From the NCBI GenBank assembly GCA_910586615.1, contig CAJUJP010000015.1, forward strand, positions 1 through 64,000: a stretch of DNA of 64,000 nt, read 5' to 3'. A program made the translations under genes and the position numbers. A model generated the notes under the pieces. That model saw only the letters and a list, made by a program, of their open reading frames with translations. It ran no database searches and was not told the DNA's origin. Source of the DNA: an uncultured Lachnospiraceae bacterium. GTDB taxonomy: Bacteria > Bacillota > Clostridia > Lachnospirales > Lachnospiraceae. Position 1 is the stretch's first letter. Each line of letters starts with the position of its first letter. Of the stretch, positions 57,663-64,000 are shown piece after piece.

Positions 57663-59099
57663 TTATAAGATGTCCTTATTTGTGCCTGCGATCAGTCTGG
57701 ACGCTCCGCCTGCCTTCGTGATGTCAGACATGCTCATGCCACATTCCCGCGAGATGATCTCCATCGTTCTGGGGGCGCAGAAGCCAGACTGACATCTTCC
57801 CATACCTGCTCTCGTCCTGCGCTTCACGCCGTCTAAAGACTTCGCGCCAAGGGGTCTTGTGACCGCGTCAATGATCTCTCCCTCGGTGACCATCTCACAG
57901 CGGCAGACAATGTTGCCGTAAGCAGGAGATTTTTTGATCAGTGCGTTTCTCTCCTCCATACTTAAAGTATGCGGATTCAAAATGCCCTTTCTTGTGGAAA
58001 TGAAATCCTCCTTCTGCTCAAGTCCCATCTTCTCCTTTAATATGTCTGCCACCATCTCGCCGATCGCCGGACAGCTCGCGATCCCCGGAGACTCAATGCC
58101 CGCACAGTCTATAAAGCCCGGTGCATCCTCCGCCTCGCCAATGATAAAGTCATCCCCGTCCTCATGGGCACGCAGTCCCGCAAAAGAAGTAATGACCTGA
58201 CGGACGGGAATATTTTTCACACTCATGCCTGCTTTCTCAAGCACCTGGGCCAGACCCTCTGCGGTAGTATTGATGCCTTCTTTATCTTCCACATCAATGG
58301 CGGTAGGGCCGATCAGAAGATTACCGTGAATAGTCGGCGTAACCAGAATGCCCTTGCCCAATTTCCCGGGCAGTGCAAAAACGGTCCTGCCCACATGGGC
58401 TCCGGCTTCCTTGTCCAGCAGACAATAATCTCCCCGCCTGGCCGTGATATGAATCTTCTTATCACTGACCATATTATGAAAGCGGTCCGCATAGACACCC
58501 GCCGCATTCACTACGTATCCCGCCCGGAATGTACCGTTGTCTGTCTGCAGTTCATAGCCGTCTTCCAACCTGCCAATCCCCGTCACTTCCGTATTAAAAT
58601 AAAACTCCACACCGTTGGTATAAGCATTTTCCGCCAGCGCGATATTCAGCCCGAAGGGACAGACGATTCCCGCCGTGGGTGCATACAGTGCCGCATACAC
58701 ATGATCCGTGACATTTGGTTCCATCTGCAGCACTTCTTCCCGGTTCAGAATCCGCAGGTCCTGCACGCCGTTGGCAATCCCTCTGTCATAGAGTGCCTGC
58801 AGATTCGGCAGATCGGCTTCGCTCAGGCACAAGACGAGAGAGCCTTTTCTCTCAAAAGGAAAATCCAGTTCCTGCGCCAGTTCTCCCATCCGCTCATTGC
58901 CGCGCACGTTCAGCTTCGCCTTGAGCGAACCCGTCACGGCGTCATACCCCGCATGCACGATCGCACTGTTTGCCTTGGAGGTGCCGCAGCACACATCCTC
59001 CTCTTTTTCCAGCACACATACCTTCGCCTGATAACGGGACAGTTCACGGGCAATCGCCGCGCCGCACACCCCCGCCCCTATTATGATTACGTCATACAT
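57663..59099 (-). CDS. glpA: FAD-dependent glycerol-3-phosphate dehydrogenase with [2Fe-2S] domain
   Basis: A 478-residue enzyme that oxidises glycerol-3-phosphate to dihydroxyacetone phosphate. Residues 1-370 are the DAO-type flavoprotein (MYDVIIIGAGVCGAAIAREL; SAIVHAGYD; FAGLRAHEDGDDFIIG). Residues 395-465 are a BFD-like [2Fe-2S] domain with CRCE and CQSGFC. The ATG at 59099 follows GGGAG by 11 bases and fits the FAD motif; the longer frame does not. It lies after glycerol kinase in the operon. The symbol is by similarity in role; family nomenclature (glpA/glpO) varies. Confidence 0.92.
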   Translation of the reverse strand: MYDVIIIGAGVCGAAIARELSRYQAKVCVLEKEEDVCCGTSKANSAIVHAGYDAVTGSLKAKLNVRGNERMGELAQELDFPFERKGSLVLCLSEADLPNLQALYDRGIANGVQDLRILNREEVLQMEPNVTDHVYAALYAPTAGIVCPFGLNIALAENAYTNGVEFYFNTEVTGIGRLEDGYELQTDNGTFRAGYVVNAAGVYADRFHNMVSDKKIHITARRGDYCLLDKEAGAHVGRTVFALPGKLGKGILVTPTIHGNLLIGPTAIDVEDKEGINTTAEGLAQVLEKAGMSVKNIPVRQVITSFAGLRAHEDGDDFIIGEAEDAPGFIDCAGIESPGIASCPAIGEMVADILKEKMGLEQKEDFISTRKGILNPHTLSMEERNALIKKSPAYGNIVCRCEMVTEGEIIDAVTRPLGAKSLDGVKRRTRAGMGRCQSGFCAPRTMEIISRECGMSMSDITKAGGASRLIAGTNKDIL

Positions 59100-59230
59100 A
59101 TTGACAAAATCTCCCTTCCTATAGTACCGCACAGCGGCATCTTAAATCCATACGGAAATGCCAGCCTATGGAGCATTCTCTGAAACATTTAATAACGCTC
59201 AGTCTGTGTTCTCTGCTGCCTTAGCGTTTC

Positions 59231-60724
59231 TTAATTTTTTGCCCACCCGTAGGCATACTTCACTGCCTTTTGCCAGCCGCGGATTCTCTCTTCCCTGTCT
59301 TCTTCTTTGATTGCCGGCTTAAAAGTCCGGTCGCTGATCCAGTTCCTGATCACATCGTCCTTACTCGCCCAATAGCCTACCGCCAGTCCTGCCAGATAGG
59401 CCGCGCCCATGGCCGTCGTCTCCACGCACTGCGGTCTGGTCACCGGCAGATTCACGATGTCCGCCTGCGTCTGCATCAGAAAATCGTTGGCGCTGGCACC
59501 GCCGTCCACCTTAAGGGAAGTGATCTCGATCCCGGAATCCGCCTCCATCGCCGCCAGCACATCGCTTACCTGATAGGCAATCGATTCCAGTGTGGCACGG
59601 ATAATATGATATTTATTCACGCCGCGGGTGATCCCCACAATCGTCCCTCTGGCATACTGATCCCAGTAAGGCGCTCCCAGACCCGTAAAAGCGGGAACCA
59701 CATAGCACCCGTTCGTATCCTTCACCTTCTTCGCCATATACTCGGAGTCCATCGCCGAATCGATCAGCCGCATCTCATCCCGAAGCCATTGCACCGCAGC
59801 GCCTGCTACGAAAATGGAGCCTTCCAGTGCGTAATTCACCTTGCCGTCCAGTCCCCATGCAATAGTCGTTACCAGCCCGTTATCAGAAAATACCGGTTTT
59901 TCACCTGTATTCATGAGAAGGAAACATCCCGTCCCGTATGTATTCTTGGCTTCTCCCGCCGTAAAACAGGTCTGCCCGAACAGCGCCGCCTGCTGGTCGC
60001 CTGCTGCCCCCGCAATGGGAATCGCACCGCCCAGAAAAGAAGGGTCTGCTTCCCCGTACACGCAGCTGGAAGGCTTCACCTCCGGCAGCATACAGCCGGG
60101 AATGTCCAGCTTTGCCAGAATCTCCTCATCCCACTCTAAAGTATTGATATTAAACATCATGGTACGTGACGCGTTAGAATAATCCGTCACATGCACCGCA
60201 CCTTTCGTCAGTTTCCAGATCAGCCAGGTCTCCACTGTGCCAAACAGCAAATCGCCTTTCCTGGCCCGCTCTCTGGCGCCCTCCACATGATCCAGAATCC
60301 ACTTTACCTTCGTGGCAGAGAAATAAGCGTCGATCACAAGCCCGGTCTTTTGCTTGAATTTTTCTGTCAGCCCCTTCTCCTTTAAGGCGTCACAGTCTTC
60401 CGAAGTTCTTCTGCACTGCCATACGATGGCGTGATAAACCGGTTCTCCTGTATGCTTATCCCATATGATGACCGTCTCCCGCTGATTCGTGATACCGATT
60501 GCCGCGATCTCCTGTGCTGTGACACCGATCATGTTCATGGCTTCCACTGCAACCCCCAGCTGGCTCGCCCAGATCTCGTCCGCATCGTGCTCCACCCAGC
60601 CCGGCTTCGGGAAATACTGCGTAAATTCCCGCTGTGCCACGCTGCACATCTCACCTTTTTCATTAAAAAGAATACACCGGTTGCTGGTCGTCCCCGCATC
60701 CAATGCCATAATGTATTTCGCCAT
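59231..60724 (-). CDS. glpK: Glycerol kinase
   Basis: Phosphorylates glycerol to sn-glycerol-3-phosphate. A 497-residue FGGY kinase with ALDAGTTSNRCILF, the PKPGWVEHDADEIW segment, GITNQRETVIIWDK, and GLGAPYWDQYARGTIVGITRG. The ATG at 60724 has GGGGG eight bases upstream; two earlier ATG codons overlap or precede the site. It heads the glycerol operon with dehydrogenase, oxidoreductase and DUF1667. No glycerol facilitator gene is within the window. Confidence 0.96.
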   Translation of the reverse strand: MAKYIMALDAGTTSNRCILFNEKGEMCSVAQREFTQYFPKPGWVEHDADEIWASQLGVAVEAMNMIGVTAQEIAAIGITNQRETVIIWDKHTGEPVYHAIVWQCRRTSEDCDALKEKGLTEKFKQKTGLVIDAYFSATKVKWILDHVEGARERARKGDLLFGTVETWLIWKLTKGAVHVTDYSNASRTMMFNINTLEWDEEILAKLDIPGCMLPEVKPSSCVYGEADPSFLGGAIPIAGAAGDQQAALFGQTCFTAGEAKNTYGTGCFLLMNTGEKPVFSDNGLVTTIAWGLDGKVNYALEGSIFVAGAAVQWLRDEMRLIDSAMDSEYMAKKVKDTNGCYVVPAFTGLGAPYWDQYARGTIVGITRGVNKYHIIRATLESIAYQVSDVLAAMEADSGIEITSLKVDGGASANDFLMQTQADIVNLPVTRPQCVETTAMGAAYLAGLAVGYWASKDDVIRNWISDRTFKPAIKEEDREERIRGWQKAVKYAYGWAKN

Positions 60725-60745
60725 TGCCATATCCCCCTGTTCCAT

Positions 60746-60946
60746 TTATTTGCCGGAATTTCTCCCCCTGTTAATCACACTGTCTGTCTCCACGGCACCG
60801 TTACCAGGCACCATCCGATCCCTATCATCCCACTGCCCGTATCCCTTCCGTGTTGATTCCATTTTATCAGTAAGAAGCAGTGTCCACAATAGACAAACTG
60901 CACCTGCTGTTACCACAGTAATTACGCACATTTCCTGCATACTCAC
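60746..60946 (-). CDS. Possible small single-pass membrane protein
   Basis: A 66-codon frame with a GTG start, directly before glpK. Residues 8-27 form one hydrophobic segment (ITVVTAGAVCLLWTLLL), followed by a charged tail. The only ribosome-like sequence (GAGTG) is weak. It may be a small leader protein of the glycerol operon or a chance frame. Confidence 0.25.
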   Translation of the reverse strand: MSMQEMCVITVVTAGAVCLLWTLLLTDKMESTRKGYGQWDDRDRMVPGNGAVETDSVINRGRNSGK

Positions 60947-61086
60947 TCATATTTCTCAAATTCTTTCAACTCACGTATTTGAAAGCCAAAACACCATTGG
61001 TCTGTCTCATAGGAGCAGTGCCCACGTGAAAAAATCTTTCTATTCACAGTATATCCAACAAAATACCATCCCTCAACATTTTCCGT

Positions 61087-61128
61087 AAAAAAATTACGGC
61101 AGATCAGTCTTCATAAACCAATCTGCCG
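61087..61128 (-). terminator. Terminator of the Na+-export-type ABC operon
   Basis: CGGCAGAT (61097-61104) pairs with ATCTGCCG (61121-61128) around a 16-base loop; on the minus strand TAATTTTTTTA follows. It stands eight bases after the 66-residue protein gene. Confidence 0.88.
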
Positions 61129-61135
61129 CTTCCTT

Positions 61136-61336
61136 TTACATCTCTGTCAATCCATAAATCTCATACATGGAAAGCATATTCTGATAAGTCATCTTGCGCG
61201 CCAGCAACTGCTGATAAGTCACCGTTTTAACTTTTCCCTCTGCTTTCATCTTCTCCATCTTGGCCGTGATATCCGCATACTCACTCCGCACTGCCGCGAA
61301 CATTTTCTCAAACGCTTCCAGTCTTTTTTCGTCCAT
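61136..61336 (-). CDS. Small conserved helical protein
   Basis: A 66-residue protein, mostly alpha-helical and charged (MDEKRLEAFEKMFAAVRSEY, then KMEKMKAEGKVKTVTYQQLL). I do not know its function. GGAGG lies seven bases before the ATG, and it begins 28 bases after the DUF1905 gene with a terminator behind it, so it is a real last gene of the operon. Confidence 0.8.
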   Translation of the reverse strand: MDEKRLEAFEKMFAAVRSEYADITAKMEKMKAEGKVKTVTYQQLLARKMTYQNMLSMYEIYGLTEM

Positions 61337-61364
61337 AACCCATCCTCCATGTTACGCCGTCTTA

Positions 61365-61652
61365 TTACGCCCGCTCCCGCACAGTCACCTGCACATTGTC
61401 GCCGGGCTGTTTCCCGATGGCGGCACGGATATCCTTGCGGATACCGATGATATAACAAATGCTGCCATCCTCATTTTTAAGCCCCATATTTACAACACTT
61501 CCGTCATAAGGCGCTCCGTCGAAGGTGACATGTACTTTCACCCTTCCCTTGCCGAATTCCTCTTTGACGTCGTAGGGAAAAATAACATATGCGCCGCCCT
61601 TTTGTTCCGCCTCGTAAATTTTCGATTCAAACTCATAAAGATGTGTATTCAT
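61365..61652 (-). CDS. DUF1905 family protein
   Basis: A 95-residue single-domain DUF1905 protein, predicted to form a small beta-barrel (KIYEAEQKGGAYVIFPYDV, GRVKVHVTFDGAPYDGSVV, YIIGIRKDIRAAIGKQPGD). It is soluble. AGAGG stands seven bases before the ATG at 61652. It starts two bases after the fused permease stop, so it is co-transcribed. Function unknown; the family is often next to unrelated genes. Confidence 0.88.
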   Translation of the reverse strand: MNTHLYEFESKIYEAEQKGGAYVIFPYDVKEEFGKGRVKVHVTFDGAPYDGSVVNMGLKNEDGSICYIIGIRKDIRAAIGKQPGDNVQVTVRERA

Positions 61653-61654
61653 TC

Positions 61655-63799
61655 CTATACCTCTTGCGTGCCCTGACGAGCCTTCTTCTGCTCTGCCCTG
61701 CCGGATTTCCACAAAATAACACCGCCAATTCCCAGAAGCGCCGCTCCGGCTGCACACAGTCCGAGCACATCCGCTGTCGACAGCGTATCCTGATACAACA
61801 CCGGTACGATCTTCTGAAATTTTTCCGGCCAGCAGCTGACCGCCACACTGATGGCATTGTTGACAAAGTGCATCACCATTGCCGGATAGATACTTCCCGT
61901 CTTCCAGACGATGAGACACAACAACAGTCCCAGGAATCCGGTAGGCAGAAATTTCACCGCACTCATATGAAAAATGCCGAACAGCACCGCCGTAGCAATG
62001 ATTGCTGACGGCACACGGTATCTGGCCTGCAGCGAGTGGAGTATCACACCGCGGAACAGCATTTCTTCACAGACCGCGGGAGTGAGAGCAACCACCAGCA
62101 GAACTGCCAGCCCGTTACCACTCATAAGATCCGAAAAGGTTGTCTCTACAATTTCCACACTTTCAGGAAAAAGCCTTACCAGCCCCATTGATGCCACGAT
62201 ATTGATACAATAGGCTCCCAACGCAGTCAGTACAGCACCTGGAAAAGCTGTCCACTTCGGCTTCTCAAATCCATAAGTCTGCCTGATATCCCTCTTTGTA
62301 TAAACCACCAGAGCCAGGGGAATCAGAAGCAGGATCATCTGTGTGCCGAAAAGACCTGCCAGCCCAAATCTGAGTTGCAGCATACTTCCCACATAGAGCA
62401 TCAGCAAAAAAGTGAGTGCCACTACAAACCACACATCGGATACCGTGGGCACGCCGCCTTTTTTCAAATTTTCTCTCTTTTCAAACAACTGTATCCCGCC
62501 TTTTCCATCTGCAAAAAGAATAGCTTCGCTGTCATAGATCTTGCTGAGAAACAGAATTGCAATCATAGCATATGCAATATTGCTCAAAAGTACCAGTGCA
62601 ATCGCACCATAATCAATTTTAAAGATCAGAATATTTTTAATCAGCAGACAGATATTTGCCACCGGCACCATGGCCATGGTCTGTGTCAGCTCCACATTCG
62701 GTATAAAACCGATATAACTTATACACATCACCACAAGCATCAGCGGTGTAATATAATTGTTCGCCTCTTTATAACTTCTGGCAAAAACCGTCACACACAT
62801 GGTCACTGCGCTGATGAAAAAGGAAAATGCAAACACCGCCAGCACACAGACCAGAATTGCAGGAATAAATTTTGTAAGGTCAAAAGATATCGCATCCGTC
62901 TGCATATCCATGATTCCATACATATAAAATGCAATAGCTCCCATGGACAGAAGATTTAACAGCACCGACATCATTCCGATCACTGCCACCGTAATAAATT
63001 TCGAAACGATCAACTGGCGGTTTGTCACCGGCAGCGTCAGGACAGTCTCCAGCGTTCCCCTCTCCCGCTCTCCTGCAGTCGTGTCGATGGCCGGATACAT
63101 GGTTCCCATCAGAAGGCTGATCACCAGCATAAAAGGGAGAATCGAACCCATAATACTTCCCAGCGACTGCTCACTGCTGGCCGTATCGTTCTTCTCATAG
63201 CCGATGGGTTCCAGAATGGCGCTTACATCCATTCCTGCCTCCGCAAGCAGTTGTTTGGTCTGATCTTCTTTCAGCGCATCAAAGACATCCATCACCAGAT
63301 TAGCTGCATAAGAAGAATTGGTCTCTGATGACAGATAATATATTTCATACTGCATCTTCCCGTTCTCCGGCTGACCCGAAACATAGACATCAATCTCTTC
63401 CTCATTTAAAGCCGTTTCATAATCTGATACGCTGTCTGGATCCACGATGGTGATCTCATAAGTTTCTTCCGCTTCATCTGTGTCAGATGCCTCTCCGTCT
63501 GACGCATCTGCCGCACCCTGTTCTGATGTCTGGGCAGAGGCATCCTCATCCTCTTTAAATTCCATCAGCTTATGTAAAAATACATCTCCGTCCTCAGCAT
63601 CCGCCACGATCCGGTAATTCTGCTCTTTCATGCTGGATGAGATAAGTGCCACAAGCTGCATCGCCCCGAAAAAGATGAGCGGATACAAAATGATGGGAAT
63701 CACCAGCATCATCAGCACCGTTTTCTTGTCCCTGAAAACGTCCAGCATTTCTTTTTTTACCAATGTTTTTATAATTTGTGAATTTATTTTACTGTTCAT
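61655..63799 (-). CDS. ABC-2 permease fused to a CPBP intramembrane protease
   Basis: A 714-residue membrane protein. Residues 1-445 are a NatB-type ABC-2 permease: a helix near 24-45, an outer domain (about 55-210) and five helices (210-430). The linker has two or three helices, then a CPBP (CAAX protease/bacteriocin-processing) domain (about 545-690): the Glu-Glu-Arg motif CEEMLFRGVI, FGIFHMSAVKF with the metal His, and MVMHFVNNA. NatB proteins export Na+ or drugs; CPBP proteins cleave or bind peptides in the membrane. The ATPase gene overlaps its start by 11 bases. The acidic patch in the outer domain (about 73-95) is low complexity. Confidence 0.92.
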   Translation of the reverse strand: MNSKINSQIIKTLVKKEMLDVFRDKKTVLMMLVIPIILYPLIFFGAMQLVALISSSMKEQNYRIVADAEDGDVFLHKLMEFKEDEDASAQTSEQGAADASDGEASDTDEAEETYEITIVDPDSVSDYETALNEEEIDVYVSGQPENGKMQYEIYYLSSETNSSYAANLVMDVFDALKEDQTKQLLAEAGMDVSAILEPIGYEKNDTASSEQSLGSIMGSILPFMLVISLLMGTMYPAIDTTAGERERGTLETVLTLPVTNRQLIVSKFITVAVIGMMSVLLNLLSMGAIAFYMYGIMDMQTDAISFDLTKFIPAILVCVLAVFAFSFFISAVTMCVTVFARSYKEANNYITPLMLVVMCISYIGFIPNVELTQTMAMVPVANICLLIKNILIFKIDYGAIALVLLSNIAYAMIAILFLSKIYDSEAILFADGKGGIQLFEKRENLKKGGVPTVSDVWFVVALTFLLMLYVGSMLQLRFGLAGLFGTQMILLLIPLALVVYTKRDIRQTYGFEKPKWTAFPGAVLTALGAYCINIVASMGLVRLFPESVEIVETTFSDLMSGNGLAVLLVVALTPAVCEEMLFRGVILHSLQARYRVPSAIIATAVLFGIFHMSAVKFLPTGFLGLLLCLIVWKTGSIYPAMVMHFVNNAISVAVSCWPEKFQKIVPVLYQDTLSTADVLGLCAAGAALLGIGGVILWKSGRAEQKKARQGTQEV

Positions 63800-64000
63800 C
63801 CGGCATTCCCTCCATACGGATCAGCTCTGCAAATACATCCCTCAGGCTGCTCTTTTCTGTCTGCGCCTTCAAATCCGCAGGCGTTCCCTCACTGATGATC
63901 TTTCCCTGATGGATCATGATAATCCTGTCACACAGATACTCCGCCTCCTCCATGTAATGAGTGGAATAGAGCACTGTCTTTCCCCGCTCACGCTCACCCT
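63789..64000 (-). CDS. ABC transporter ATP-binding protein (NatA type), C-terminal part
   Basis: The last 70 codons of an ABC ATPase that continues beyond the window. The H-loop STHYMEEAEYLCDR is visible, followed by the typical tail (IMIHQGKIISEGTPADLK). It pairs with the fused permease, whose start it overlaps. Walker motifs are outside the window. Confidence 0.9.
   Translation of the reverse strand, partial: GERERGKTVLYSTHYMEEAEYLCDRIIMIHQGKIISEGTPADLKAQTEKSSLRDVFAELIRMEGMPDEQ

Larger units (their letters stand above)
60725..61135. other. Intergenic region before glpK
   Basis: About 410 bases between the 66-residue protein gene and glpK. It holds one terminator (61087-61128) and a doubtful small reading frame (60746-60946). 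I see no convincing promoter or riboswitch. Confidence 0.6.

Overview
The window looks like chromosomal DNA of an anaerobic, Gram-positive member of the Lachnospiraceae (Clostridia). The pointers are strong AGGAGG-type ribosome sites, DUF5058, DUF6033 and DUF1667 proteins, a PdaA-type muramic-delta-lactam deacetylase (usually found in spore formers), a MecA adaptor, a YtrA-type GntR regulator with its ABC transporter, BlaI/BlaR1, large hybrid histidine kinases and a giant multidomain galactanase. The genus cannot be fixed from sequence alone. No rRNA, tRNA, CRISPR array, insertion sequence or prophage was seen. Most genes lie on the minus strand; the exceptions are a four-gene cassette (3505-6702), the YgjP-type protein, a 71-residue small protein and the DUF6033 protein.

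Layout. 1-3183: an M20 peptidase behind two small membrane proteins (218 residues and DUF5058). 3505-6702: a tight plus-strand cassette of MaoC hydratase, LpxD-like acyltransferase, NodB-type deacetylase and glycosyltransferase. 6981-9295: enolase and an HTH-methyltransferase fusion. 9551-14956: a MacB-like ABC system (ATPase, CARDB-like anchored protein, permease, lipoprotein). 15125-18503: GntR/ABC ATPase/permease with a palindromic operator. 18815-22219: phosphoglycerate mutase behind a repeat-rich TPR membrane protein. 22478-27808: YgjP-type metalloprotein, DEAD-box helicase, MecA, chemoreceptor. 27999-36122: a 2707-residue secreted GH53 arabinogalactan endo-galactanase, with a strong promoter and two overlapping LacI-type operators. 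36592-39617: BlaR1-like sensor protease and BlaI repressor. 40018-47983: a signalling block with two hybrid histidine kinases, a double-receiver regulator, a membrane-tethered BMP-type binding protein and two genes behind sigma-D-like promoters. 48023-55685: MATE exporter, glutamine synthetase, phosphoesterase, sugar acetyltransferase, PdaA, VanY and an unknown protein. 55889-60724: a glycerol operon (glycerol kinase, glycerol-3-phosphate dehydrogenase, FAD/NAD oxidoreductase, DUF1667). 61136-64000: a Na+-export-type ABC system whose permease is fused to a CPBP protease, with DUF1905 and a 66-residue protein; its ATPase runs off the window.

How they fit together. The galactanase, glycolytic enzymes and glycerol operon suggest a plant- and host-glycan fermenter. 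The hybrid kinases, chemoreceptor and sigma-D-like promoters suggest a motile cell. PdaA, VanY and BlaR/BlaI concern the wall. The best candidates for something undescribed are (i) the MaoC/LpxD-like/deacetylase/glycosyltransferase cassette, which may put a 3-hydroxyacyl group on an amino sugar in an organism that should lack LPS; (ii) the translationally overlapping BMP binding protein and hybrid kinase; (iii) the two sigma-D-like promoters in front of uncharacterised proteins; and (iv) the four TGATGCA boxes at exact 11-bp spacing between vanY and pdaA.
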